Source: Polytrichum commune (taxonomy: Eukaryota > Streptophyta > Polytrichopsida > Polytrichales > Polytrichaceae). Taken from it: 64,000 bases of DNA. Where the stretch lies: NCBI GenBank assembly GCA_950295325.1, contig OX485805.1, positions 49,376,758 to 49,440,757 of the forward strand, given 5' to 3'. Below the pieces are notes generated by a model. The model did not search any database. It was not told the origin of the DNA and worked only from the letters and a program-made list of their open reading frames with translations. The translations under genes and the position numbers were made by a program. Below, piece after piece: positions 50,601-61,857 of the stretch; position 1 is the first letter of the stretch, and each line of letters starts with the position of its first letter.

Positions 50601-53600
50601 AATGCTTGGGAAGTTTTTGGGCATGGTGGTCACGAACACGTTGATTCTCAACCCAACCGGCTACATGTTGACACAGCTCTCTAGTTTTGTTGGCTACTCT
50701 TGAGGTTTTCTCTATAGAGTCCTCTGCAATGATGGGTAATTATGTTGTAGTCTCGAACTTCTACATTTCCAACATATATTTTGCTGCAGACTCTTATTGA
50801 TATAGAAGTAAGTTGTAATGCTAAAATCCATGGTTGATCATGTGTACATGAAAATCAGTGAAGTCCAGCTTGTCTGCAATGTGCAGTATTAACTAAGTTG
50901 GAAGGAACTATAAGACTGTTTAGAGAGGCGCAACCCTAGGTGGGTGTTTCCATGCTTTCCAGACTTTGTCACAGTGCGATCAAGCCTACAGTACTTTTGA
51001 GGACGTGCCTTTTTTAAATATGATGAAATTATATTGGGGAGCAGGTGAAGGTATCAAACTACGTATATGCACTGGAAACTTGACTGTTCCTAGTCACATG
51101 ATCTGGGATAATGACTAACATCGGACATTGAGAATGATTACCCTTGTATGAAATGAGCAAGCCAGCGCACAGACAACTGAGCCATCTGTGTGGGAGGTGC
51201 GCAAGCGAGGCCCTGGAGGTTGTGGAATTCCCAAACCCAGGTCAACGAGCCTACGTCCAGCGCAAACAACCCCGCCCGAGCAAAGAAAACGTCCGAAGAT
51301 GTCGGATGATTCACTGTCAGGGGAGCCCTTCGATTACTGCAACGATGTTGTACCTGAGGTTCCTCCTAACCATACAGCCCACCCATTGATTCCCCGGCAT
51401 GGGGCCATTAGTAGCTTGGACCTTGAAATTGCAGAAAAACAGCTCCAACTACTGCAATGGAGGCGTGCGATTGAGATGCAGGAGCCTGGGGTGAACTCAT
51501 CCACATATTCTGCATCAGAGATGACTGAGAGCTTTGGTCAGCCCTCATATTCCAGAGACCAGAAGTCGAGGCGATGGGTCACGTTGAAGCAACATCATGC
51601 TCAGGAGGCGACCATTCGAGACGCACGAAGAGCAAGAAAACACCTTGTGGAGGTCGATCTGAGAGGACATCCACAAGGACAGAATCGCCCATTGTGGCTA
51701 ACATGTCTTCGAGGTCATGCGCAGGATATAGATTTCAGCGAAGACAACTACAAGAATCTCAACACTTCTATGTTGCTAGCTGTCAAGGAACGAGTGGACA
51801 ACACTTTTGAGTACCATGGGGGCCTCGGCAAGGTGACAGAAGAGGCTTTCCACTCCATTTTGAAGGGCCAGTTGAAGGTGAAGAGATATCAGTTGAAGAA
51901 AAGAATGCAAGAAGGGAAGGACAAGCCAAAGCACATTCGGCACGACCACTGGGTAAAGTTGTCTAAACTCATCTCCGAAGAAAAAAAACAGCATGAAGCA
52001 GAGAAGCTGCGCTACAGCCGAGCGCAAGTGAGGAGGCCGTCCGTTGCGGGGCGCAACGAAGAATATGTTCGAGCTAATTTGGTAAGTGTTCAGTCTTTAA
52101 GGTGGAGTAATTTGCGTGTTATCCTTCTTAAGTTCGCAAGAAGACCATTACACGCTCTATGTCAAAGGTTGCACAACTGATCCATAGCGCAAACCGGGTA
52201 TTCCTGTGACTAGGTCCAGTCAACAAAATAGAGGTTATGACTATTCCCAGTCAGCACATTCAAGTTTATGACCATTTTTAGTCACAGAGATAAATGACCC
52301 AGGTAAACCCATTCATGCCACTTGACGGCAGCAACTCATTTGTATAGGCAATTTCTGTGTACAATGGGTAGGCAACACTCTTCAATTGTCACTAATCATG
52401 CATCACTAACTCTGCAATCTTATTATCTCTATGCAGGCCATTGAGCTGGAGAGAAGCCCAACTAGGGTTGAAATTGAAAGAGAGCTTGCACGTGTCAAAA
52501 ACGCCCCTCGAAGACTGATTCCAAGAAAGGAAACCTCCCCGAGTAGCCGAGTGTTTGAAGCCCACCCAGACCTCGACGGTGATTGGCGGAGATCCATAGA
52601 GAAGAACATTGAACGAATCATGCAGCACCTGCAGATTCCCGTTGACGTCCCCTTGAAGGCGCCGAGCGCAAAGGTCATCTCCAGCTCAGAGTCCACCGGC
52701 TCTGACACTTCACGATTGCCTGATCCGCTTCAAGAAAGTCTCATGACTCTGCAGGTACAAGTATCATCTTGATGTGTGTTGTCCAACAAGGTGTGCCTTA
52801 GTTCTAGAATCATTGGTTATGTCAAGCAAACGACTGTTTGACTCTTCAGGCTTGACTAGCTGCAGTCATGAAGTTGAATTTCGTGGCAGTTAATAGTAAT
52901 GAAGTCAGAATATGTGATTTTTCAGAGTCATCATTTTAGAATGTGTTACTATCCACAGTCATAGAATTTGAGAAAGTGACTGGAATGGTCACATGATGTC
53001 CCATTGTTGAACACATTTATAAACATTGCACTTGATAGTAAGCACCATGAGTGAGAGGATCCTTATTGATGTGCTGCCTTTGTACTCAGCAGGAATTGCA
53101 TCAAGCAGAGGAGGCTGAATCGCAGCCCCGTCATTTGGATAAGGCAGCGGACGTTCCTGCAGCAGGCGATGTGAAGGAATCACATCCGTCGCAAATGTGA
53201 GCAACCCTGGAGGAGGCACTGTGGAATGTGGTACAGTGACCGTCGACGACTCAGGTGGCATTGCCACGGTGGTGTATTCAACTCGCAATTTGAGGGCTTC
53301 CAAGTCTGCAAAAGAGGACACTCGCACCCAGAAGAAAATGCGTTTGACAGAGGTTGAGAAGCTGAAGAAAGACCACGATGACACAAAGTCGCAAAGGGCA
53401 CTCAGGGGAGGCAAAGAGAAAGCCGAAAAAAACAAGGAACCCAACACTAACAGTCAGACGTACGCGAAAGGGAAGAGGAAGAGAAACATGAACGCACCGG
53501 TAAGTGAATCCATAAGGGTCACCTATTTTTGTATTTCTGAACATAACAATTCGGTGATTTAGAACCAACTGATAAGACTCAATTGTGTGTGTGTGTGTTC

Positions 53601-54257
53601 TTTTTAAGGTTGTACAAGAAACCGAGGACTCTGAGATAAAGAAGGGTGACCCTGTGGGACTCAAGAAAAATGAGCATGTAAGTGCCATGAGCCACTTACT
53701 CGAATGTCTCACATTAGTTCTTTAAGCATCACGTATGCCAAGTTCGTGATTGTTTGACTAGGTTCAGTCATGAAGTTTGAATACGTGATCAATATTAGTA
53801 ATGACGCTATAATATGTGACTTCAGACAGTCATAGAGTTTGAATTAGTGCCATGAGCCTTGGAGAACCACATATTTGTATCATCTTGCAACTTAGTCCCA
53901 ATTGATCCTTGTTTTGTGCTTTTATTATGATTGTAGGTGGTACAAGAAGGTGAGGACCTGGAGTTCAAGAAAGGTGACGCTGTGAGACTCAAGGGACTTG
54001 AAGAAGGGGAAGAGGATAAAGTTGTGGCACTCGGGAAAGTGCAGAATGTAGCCGGGGCTTCTTTACATGGGAGAACCATAATTGCAGGGACCGTGTCTGT
54101 AGAAGTGGTGAAAAGCCTAGATGACGACTACAGTTTGTTTGCACCTGTAGGTCTAGATGATCCACCCGTGACCTTGGTAGGAAAAGCAGTAGGGCAATTT
54201 GTACTGTGGCCCATAGAGTTCATGGACATTGATCTGTCCGTCTCCGCCGTAGTTTAG
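47665..54257 (+). CDS. CACTA TNP1-like protein (PF03004-like core, DUF8039-like C-terminus)
   Basis: Exons: 47665-47990, 48324-48609, 51197-52081, 52437-52754, a 53090-53499 region whose inner junction I could not resolve, 53609-53677 and 53937-54257. All phases outside the unresolved part match. Features in order: an acidic N-terminus with YERLRQLNLVKNSLKLQELG; a basic segment (RRSKRLRKPPPEARR); a plant En/Spm (Ptta) transposase-like core (KPKHIRHDHWVKLSKLI, SEEKKQHEAEKLRYSRAQ); a charged linker; and a C-terminal domain ending VGKAVGQFVLWPIEFMD, like the DUF8039 domain of plant transposon proteins. TNP1/TNPA-type proteins bind subterminal repeats and assist TNP2. Introns carry the same TAGTCA motifs as the element ends, tying the gene to this CACTA. 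The 53609 and 53937 exons begin with the same VVQE motif. Confidence 0.65.
49125..49370 (-). mobile_element. Diverged hAT-type MITE in an intron
   Basis: Matches the 35770-36000 copy: ATCGGTTGAGATCC, TACATGTTGACA, TCTTGAACTTC and CCGGTTCATC in order. Ends are eroded. A similar but weaker match lies at about 50600-50800. Confidence 0.5.
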
Positions 54258-54259
54258 AC

Positions 54260-55140
54260 TGATTGAGTTAGAATGCCACCAGCATCCTGTTTCAGAACTC
54301 TTAATGTTCTTGTTCAATGAAATGTGTGAAAAACATTTGCATGACCTGACGCAGTGCTCACAACCGCACGGATGCCCTGTAATAGTCAACACATCTCACT
54401 ATCACCCTAATCTGAAACTAAAATATATGACTACACACCATAAGAATGGCATAATCGACTGCATTTCATACGTTTGCTCTGGACTACGAACAGTCAATCC
54501 CTATTCAAATGCTCCCGATTTAATATTGAATTTGACTCCCAGTAGTGAAAGGAACGAATATAGAAGGACTCCATGCAGTCATCAGTTGGTATGTGTGACT
54601 GTGTGTAGTGAAGCATATTGACTTCATACCGTGTTATCTCACGTGTGTGTATGATGCAACACAGTCACAATCAGATCACTATACATAGTGTTCAAACCAT
54701 TGCTATATTCTCTAAATTCTCACTATAAGTAGTCATGCCCATCTCATGATTTCACCAGTGGAGACTAATATGAAACTACAATTAGTCATAGCATTACTAA
54801 GATATCTCAATATTCGTGACTATGGGTAGTACAATAGATGTGACTTCAAACAGTCCTAACACACCAACTCAATGTATGACTCATTTCAGTCATCATCTCA
54901 TTACTAATCGTAGTGATAAAACCATCCATGTATTGACTGATACCTCACTTTAATTCGTCATATCACTCAGAAGCTATCTCCTGATTTGTGACTATGGGAT
55001 GTCAAATAGAGGTGACTCCAAAGAGTCATATGCTCCCAGCTCAATGTGTGACTACACACAGTCACCATGTCACTACTATGCGTAGTGATAGAACTAGTCA
55101 TGTATTGAACCATACCTCACTAAGCATAGTCATGCCAGAC
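54260..55140. repeat. Right subterminal repeat region of the CACTA element
   Basis: Dense TAGTCA/TGACTA and GTAGTGA motifs with spacing comparable to the left end. They stop abruptly at about 55140, where GGAGGGAAGCTATC and GAGCAATGA-type units begin. Confidence 0.7.
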
Positions 55141-55260
55141 GGAGGGAAGCTATCTTATGAGCGATGAGCAGTGAGCGGTGAGCGGTGAGCAGTAACACAT
55201 GAGCAATGAGCAGTAACATATGAGCAATGATTCCAAACTTAGTAAAGACACACGGGTTTA
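55141..55260. repeat. GAGC(A/G)(A/G)TGA micro-repeat at a MULE border
   Basis: Irregular units GAGCGATGAGCAGTGAGC... matching 34231-34310. The shared start GAGGGAAGCTA suggests an element border rather than a random simple repeat. Confidence 0.5.
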
Positions 55261-55479
55261 GGGTATACAACCAAAATTTTGACAAATTAATTGCATATTT
55301 TCAATTGTAAATTGCCAATATTTTAAATGAAGCACAAGTGAAAGGGCCCTATTTCCATGGATCATTTAAAACACTTTCAATTCATTGTTGATTTTTATTA
55401 TAATAATCCAAACCAATACATGTCATTTATTGACATCCTTATACATGTAGTTACAACCAACACTTGCACAACTACTCAC

Positions 55480-55547
55480 ATTCCACAACACCAGCAAGTT
55501 CAAGTAGGTGCATAACCTCATTATACGTACATGTAGGTGCCATAATT
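55480..55547 (-). pseudogene. Duplicated C-terminus of the MULE transposase
   Basis: Minus-strand translation matches the last ~20 residues of the intact transposase ending at 56027 (TYNEVMHLLELAGVVECE, then stop, against TYNEVMRLLELAGIVECE). Only this tail and the 3' flank are duplicated; the block is separated from the intact gene by a SINE-like insertion. Confidence 0.75.
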
Positions 55548-55647
55548 GTGAGCCACTCAAACTGCTCACGGGTTGAATTAAGGCCCAGAATCTACAAATG
55601 AAAGGAAATTAGATATTAGAAATAGTCAATATGTAGGTAACTACTAG

Positions 55648-55852
55648 GTTTTGAGACATCCGCCTGTGGATGCGAGTTGTGTAAGAGACTGGTATTAGGT
55701 CTGTATCAACCCGGGTTCGAATCCGGTTGGTTACATTGACTGGTGCTATCCCAAATTGAGCTAGTGATAAAGTAGGAATAATCTATAGGCGGATACCAAG
55801 AAGACGTTACTACGCGGATGTACGTAGAATCTTCTCAATTATTTTTTATTTT
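55648..55852 (+). mobile_element. Candidate tRNA-derived SINE
   Basis: A tRNA-like head has a perfect B box (GGTTCGAATCC, 55714-55724) and an A-box-like TGGATGCGAGTT about 45 bp upstream, the spacing of an internal RNA polymerase III promoter. It is followed by an unrelated body and a T/A-rich end. The head does not fold as an intact tRNA, so it is not called a tRNA gene. No clear target duplication was found. Confidence 0.6.
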
Positions 55853-56026
55853 TAGAAACTTGTTATTATTTATCCATGTCAATCAATCAAACCGCTCACG
55901 GTTGGGTCGTACTGAATCATTTGAAATACTTCCAGCCCATTGCTGATTTTTATTATAAAAATCCAAACCAAAACATGTCATATTTTGACATTCAAATATA
56001 TGGTACTTAATAGACCATTTGCAATA

Positions 56027-59000
56027 CTATTCACACTCTACGATACCAGCAAGTTCAAGTAGTCGCATGACCTCGTTATAGGTATATGTAGGTGCATGAA
56101 TGAACTTGTCACTCTCGTAATCCACCTTGCACAAAAATCTAAACACATAATAAAGATGTTTACAATACACCCATTTTCCTTTCTTTCCCAATGCATGAGA
56201 GGACATTTTCGTGAAATCCGGGCATGTGCAATGCGGGATGTCGCCAATTGTGACATGGTAGGTGATATCCTGCTTGGAGACAATGTTGATTATCACTCCA
56301 AAGCCCGGATATGGAATGGCAGTGACCCCAACCACATAGTAACCCTCCATGAGTCCGGCGCTCTCCCATTTGTTTTTGTGATCCGCTAGCGGTGCTGTTG
56401 GATTACGACGCACTGTCTTCCCAAACCTGAATGTAGGGTGGGCGTCTGGGTTTGGTGGCATAGAAAAATGCGAGCGAGGGATGGGAAGAGTTGCGATTGT
56501 TGAAAGCCTACGACGAGGGGACAATGCCTCCCTCTGCTGTAGTTGAAATCCAGCATCTTCAAGTGCCAAAACCTCCTCTCGCGATAGATTGGTACCTATC
56601 TTCACCGGCCACGTGTTGGGTACTATAGGCCAGTCCAACACATATTTCTTCTTACTGCCACTCACACAACGTTTGATGTCGTCATGGCAAAACCAAAATT
56701 CATACTCTACATTGTTGGGAGAGCGAAATTCCTTCCTGAGCCCTTTGTATGTTGGAGCAGGTGTGCCATGTTTCCCAGTCCCGACTTTGGCATTGCACAT
56801 AGTCCCTGTGATGGCCTGCAGTGCCCAACATCGTTTGGCTGAATTGGGTGGTAATCTTGCAATGTGCCAGTTGGAAGCAAGACAATCAGTCTCTAACACG
56901 GATGTAGTATGAGCCACACCATGAATTGCAGAACTTAACGATTCCTCTATGCGTTGACGAGTTGCTCGGTTGTTCGGACGGGGAATGGAATAGTTCACTT
57001 TGTCGGGTCGATGAGAGTCACAATCAGCACCCGGTGGTAGGTTGAGTTTGCGTTTGGTGGAACCAAAGAGCTCTGACCCTTCCAATGCACAATCTCTAGT
57101 GTTGACGTCTTCTGCCCCTGGATAAGACTTCATGGCATCGGCCAACATTTTTGGATCTCCACACCTTGCAGCCGCTTTGAGTTTCAAGGATGCCGAATCA
57201 GGACCTTTACCATCAGACCCCCCTTTCAACCATGTCCGGTAATTTACAATTTGCATGAAAGCACGGATCATGTCGTCCACTGTAGCTTCATATAAACAAG
57301 TCATCTTGTTGCCGGACTGTTGGAGCCATTTGTTGTGTACAGTCTCTGCAAGGTTGCATGTTGGCATTTCCGCACGCTCTTCTATTGTCATATCCTATGA
57401 ACAACACACAAATACAAGGATAAGACAAACATAAGATAGATTATATATTTAGGTTTGGGTCGTTCAACCCAAAATGGCTGCCACGTTTGGGTCGTTCGAC
57501 CCAAACTGCATACAAGGTTTGGGTCGAACGACCCAAACTATTTGTTGTTTGTTGTGTACAGTCTCTGCAAGATTGCATGTTGGCATTCCCGTACGCTCTT
57601 CTATTGTCATATCCTATGAACAATACAGAAAGACAAAGATAAGAAAAACATAAGATATATTACATTGAATAATGAAGTTTGATATGTACTTACAAGTAGC
57701 ATATGGCCACCCCATTGTCTGTAACGAAAGTGCCAAAATCCCAACCACTCTGAAAGGCCAAGGATGCCTTCCTCGGAGGCAGCTCCAGATGACAACCACC
57801 AAGAACGAATCACATGGTACTTGGTCTCAGCGTCGTCCATTGTTTTCGCGTCTTTGTAATCCTTGCATATTTGTTTGTGTTGAAATTGCAAGGATGGTTT
57901 GATATACTTTTGGGTCACCTTATCCAAGCTTGCGGACCAATGGAAAAGACATGTACGCTCACGTGCAACCATGGGTAGACTTGGATCACCATCCCCGTAA
58001 ATCGCCCTCACCGCATTCCAATTAGCTTGAGCACTATCAGCCATAAACCCTTTGAAGTTTACGTATGGTACACCATTTTCTGCCATGACAGCATTCAAAT
58101 TTTCCCAAAAGAGAATTTGTGCTGCACCATCTTCAGATTGCATGTCACAACACGCAATAGTCAACATTTTACAATATCGACTGTCGTACACATGGCAAGC
58201 CATGGTCGTCCAGTCCTTCAAACGTTTGACATGGTCAAACATAATCCATGAATTCTCCATATCCCCACTGACTTGCATCCTCTTCACAAGCTCCACACCA
58301 CTACCTGGAAGGTCTACAGACATCTTGAAAACAAACACTTTGTCCTTTGACTGCCCTGGGAACCGACTACCACGGACGAATTTGAAAGCAGAGTGGTCTT
58401 TGAGCGCCATAATACTATCCATAGTTCCCATTCCACTACGCAAAAAACGCTTTGATCCAGATACAAAGTTACGACAATTTGGAGACGCAAGAGTGCTGAA
58501 TTTGTCCATAACGACCTCTAGGGATGAACCAACCAAGTGATGGCCTTCGACATTTGCGGGAGATTTGAGAAGGTAATCGGCCAAGAATTGTTTGCTCGCC
58601 GCCATAACTATGGCTGAATTTTTTGCTGTGGGTGTTTTCAATATTTTATTTGCAACGCATTGGTATGCCATGTCCAATGATTCACGGCATATGCCATTGG
58701 CCACAGGGTGATCATGTACACCAAGATGAATGCAAGCCCTGGACATTCCAACGGATGTGGAGTGAATGTATATGATTCGAGCATTACACAAAGCAATGCA
58801 CACAGGTGTGGACCGACATACCTTACACTCGACAGTGGACTTAGTAGGGGGAACAACACCCACAGTAAATGGGATAGGAGTTGAACCGGCCCATTCAGTG
58901 TTGTTCCGGAGGCCCCCATTGCGATTCATGTAATCACAGTAGTCATTATGACATTGGAGATGACCAGCACAAGTAGAGCGCCGAAAGGACAGTCCAAAGT

Positions 59001-59829
59001 CATTTTGGATATTTGTGGTTTTGGTGGTGCACCAAGGATGACCGTCGCACATCTTGTCCATGCCGTCCATTGAGCGACCATACGTACTTGGAGCTTTGAA
59101 TGCCACAGGAGGCAAGAGAAACAAAACATCACCATTAAAAGAAAATGGTAAGTACTTGACTTCACGAACATCTATACTGTCAAAATCAATGGATGCAAGA
59201 TCGGACTTTGATCTTTTTCTTGACTTTGTTAGCTTCAAGGCATCAACCATAGTCAACCCTGTAGATGAAGGTGAAGGGTGTAGTGGAGGACGTTGAGAAG
59301 GTGAGATTTGGGGAACCACCTTGTTGTACATAAGACCGCAAGGGGATTTGGCTACATGTATAGGAAGTTGGGAAGGAGTAGAATGAACACTTCTAAATGG
59401 AAATGGCGATGTGTTTGAAAGATCAACAGATGCACAAATGTCATCTTCTGAATCTGATAGCACAAATACACTATCATCAAGGGTTTCCACCTTAACATGT
59501 GCGATAGAGGGAATTTGAACTGTGGATGTACCGGATTCGTTTGTCAAAATGACAGTTGAAGCTTGCATCTGAGACTCAGAAAGTCCTATCACCCTAAATG
59601 AACCAGGTCCTAAGATCCACATAAAACCAACATCAGTTCTATTTTGTGGAACCAAAATCGTTTCATACACCTCTCCATCTGCAGAGTACATCTCATGCTC
59701 TAAATACATGGTTCCTATCTGGAGGTTGAATCTCAAACTAAGTAAATCCTCTGAAACACTCACATGACCATCATCTTGGAGTGGCAAGATGAAGGGAACA
59801 AAAGATCCATGAGCTCTAATGGTAGCCAT
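56027..59829 (-). CDS. MULE transposase with SWIM zinc finger
   Basis: Two exons, 59829-57694 and 57394-56027, join in phase (intron 57693-57395) into 1167 aa. Residues ~250-370 contain a Cys/His-rich DNA-binding segment (CAGHLQCHNDYCDY ... CKVCRS ... MSRACIHLGVHDHPV). The MULE DDE region follows: CCDMQSED (first Asp), GFMADSAQANW (second Asp), then the C/H motif RTCLFHW and WWLSSGAASEEG. The C-terminal exon ends in a SWIM finger: CTCPDF...WVYCKH. Such proteins move Mutator-like elements by cut-and-paste and act in the nucleus. The start is the first ATG of a long open exon. The frame is intact, so it could be functional. The intron carries three palindromic repeats and a second, unused copy of the downstream exon start. 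Confidence 0.85.
57452..57539. repeat. Three TTTGGGTCGNNCGACCCAAA palindromes in the MULE intron
   Basis: Spacer dinucleotides are TT, TT and AA; the first has one mismatch in the right half. The same motif forms the array at 62012-62420. Confidence 0.85.
57541..57610 (-). repeat. Duplicate of the MULE second-exon start inside the intron
   Basis: About 70 bp matching 57333-57402, including the splice acceptor and the start of exon 2 (DMTIEER). Splicing to this copy would read into the palindromes and hit a stop, so the downstream copy is the usable one. Confidence 0.75.
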
Positions 59830-60351
59830 AGAAAATCAAAAGAACATATGAACAACACATCACAAAAATATGGGGTGAATGTTGGTTTTGTATAGAGTTG
59901 TATGAGGAAATGAATGGAAATGAAAACGTGTGATACAATAATGGATGGAGATGAAAGCGTGTGATACATAGCATCTAATAATACAGAAGTGGACATAACA
60001 CAATAATAGTCATAGAATATTTACGAGCAAAATATACAGAAAATGGCGTCAAATACTAAAAGTATTGGTAGAAAACAAAAATATATATGTGTGGACTAAC
60101 GTAGATGTAGAAAGAATTAAAATTGGTTGGAAAAATAAATTATTGCTCATTATGAATAGAACAAAGTAGGTGTCAGAAAATTTTGGTGGATATAACAAAA
60201 ATAAACACATAATGACAAACGCGTCGAAATATCTCGCTCATTGAACGCCAATTACAACATGTGATCGTAATATACGCCGGATTTTGTGAGATAGATACAT
60301 TGGAAGAATAAATGATAGTACCTGATAGAAAACATATCATAGACACCAACG

Positions 60352-60633
60352 ATGGTGGACGATGTAGAGAGAACACCTGTGAGGCCGAAGAGAAGACGTA
60401 GGAAAGCTTTGTATTTCACTTCCGAGAAAAAGAGGTTCAGACTGAGTGTGGGAAAGAAGAATGCAAATAAGAAAGGGAAAAGAAACTTGTTGAGTACGGT
60501 AGAAGAAACTGTGAAGACACTGAATTTTGATGCGATGGAGGATGATGAAGGTGCAAAGAGCAAAGAAGATATAGATGATCGTATATCAGAGTCCGAATTG
60601 AAAACGGGTTCAAAGAAGACGACAAACAAAAAG
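60352..60633 (+). CDS. Small Lys/Arg-rich exon, possibly the start of the DGNHR gene
   Basis: From ATG 60352 a frame runs 94 codons to a good donor (AAAAAG then GTAAGT); without splicing it stops at 60663. The product is very basic (RPKRRRRK, KKNANKKGKR), then acidic (MEDDEGAKSKEDIDDR), like a nuclear-localised N-terminus. It ends in phase 0, and an acceptor (TTTTAG) precedes the DGNHR gene at 62697 in the same phase, so the two could be one transcript with a 2.06-kb intron holding the palindromic arrays. Otherwise it is a separate small gene. Family not recognised. Confidence 0.45.
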
Positions 60634-60669
60634 GTAAGTCAGTTCAACGTTCACATAATTTGATAGTGC

Positions 60670-61260
60670 ATAAGTTGTAAGTTAGGACGGAGAACCTTGT
60701 ACGTTCACTCACATATCATGTAGTAGCAATTTATAGAGGTTATAAATTGGAGAGGAAAAAACCTATACGTTAATGCACATGGTATATAACAAAAATTTAG
60801 GAAGGCTAGAAGTCAGGAGGAGAACGTTCAGGGTTTATAAGAGCAACTTAGGAGGCGAGAAGTTTGGAGGTAAAACCCTATACGTTAACGCACAAGGTTT
60901 ATAAGAGCAATTTAGGGAGGCCAAAAGTTGGGAGCTAAAACCCTGTGCGTTAACGCAGAGGATTTGTAATAGCAACTTAGGAAGGCCAAAAGTTGGGAGG
61001 AGAAACCCTGTGCGTTAACGCACAGGGTTTGTAAGAGCAACCTAGGAGGCAAAAAGTTGGGAGGAGAAACCCTGTGCGTTAACGTACAGGGTTTGCAAGA
61101 GCAACTTAGGAGGCAAAAAGTTGGGAGGAGAAACCCTGTGCGTTAACGCACAGGGTTTGCAAGAGCAACTTAGGAGGCAAAAAGTTGGGAGAAGAAACCT
61201 TGTGCGTTAACGCACAGGGTTTGTAAGAGCAACTTAGGAAGGCCAAAAGTTGGGAGGTAA
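60670..61260. repeat. ~64-bp tandem array built on a TGCGTTAACGCA palindrome
   Basis: About nine units; the left ones are degenerate, the central ones nearly identical. Each has the self-complementary core TGTGCGTTAACGCACA and a spacer like AGAGCAACTTAGGAGGC. Successive cores lie 62-64 bp apart. Confidence 0.85.
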
Positions 61261-61737
61261 AACGACTAGGAGAGCCTAAAAGTAAACAAATATCTATTGT
61301 ATGAATTTAAATCGATCTTCAAAGCGTAGGAACAAAAAAACCATTCAAAACGGGGTTAGAATGCAAGAAATGAGAAATATGTCTACTCAAGTATTCATGC
61401 AATATGTTATAGGAGCTAGAAAATGACACAAAATAGCATTATTTTTTTTTTGCCCCGAAACCCAAAATCTACGAGGTGGCCCAAAACAAGAAAATAGATA
61501 GAAGAATGAGAAAAGAAAATGATTTCAAACCAAAACAAAATATAAAAAGATTTTGTAGCTACGGAGATTTAGATAATATAGCATTTTTTATTTTATTTTT
61601 TTGGACCCCATTAGCATTTTTTCCAGATTTTACAAGTTTTGGCAAATCTACCAATTCCAGACAAGTTTTTAGCAAATTCATGTCTTGGCCCTGTGCGATT
61701 AACGCACAGGTCTTATGCGCTAACGCACAGTGGCCTC

Positions 61738-61793
61738 AAAGTTGCCAGCGCAGACCCTGTGCGTTAACGCACAGGGTCTGCGCTGGCAACTTT
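61738..61793. repeat. 56-bp perfect palindrome
   Basis: Two 28-bp arms with no spacer and no mismatch, centred between 61765 and 61766. The core is the same TGTGCGTTAACGCACA as the 60.7-61.3 kb array, extended by AAAGTTGCCAGCGCAGACC on the outside. Imperfect half-copies lie just upstream at 61690-61732. Confidence 0.95.
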
Positions 61794-61850
61794 CTAGCGG
61801 CTATGCGGGGCACGAAGAGCCACGCTAAATATGGCCGCAGGGACGAGTAG

Positions 61851-61857
61851 TATAAAT
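61851..61857 (+). promoter_or_regulatory. Candidate TATA box for the DGNHR gene
   Basis: TATAAAT, 58 bp after the 56-bp palindrome, followed by a pyrimidine-rich CTTTTTTCTCTCATC leader typical of plant 5' untranslated regions. Confidence 0.45.

Larger units (their letters stand above)
38216..55140. mobile_element. Large CACTA (En/Spm) transposon, right terminus not identified
   Basis: The left end is the classic CACTACAAGAAAA terminus at 38216. TAGTCA(T/C)/TGACTA motifs crowd the first ~900 bp, the introns of both genes and the last ~900 bp (54260-55140), as expected for transposase-binding subterminal repeats. Two genes lie inside: a TNP2-type transposase on the minus strand and a TNP1-like gene on the plus strand. 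A matching right terminus (reverse of CACTACAAGAAAA) is not present near 55140, where MULE-type border sequence starts, so the right end was probably lost. The size of about 17 kb is large but within range for CACTA elements. Confidence 0.75.

Noticed and set aside
55648-55740. tRNA gene
   Set aside because: A and B boxes are present, but no acceptor stem or plausible anticodon arm can be read; a SINE head fits better.
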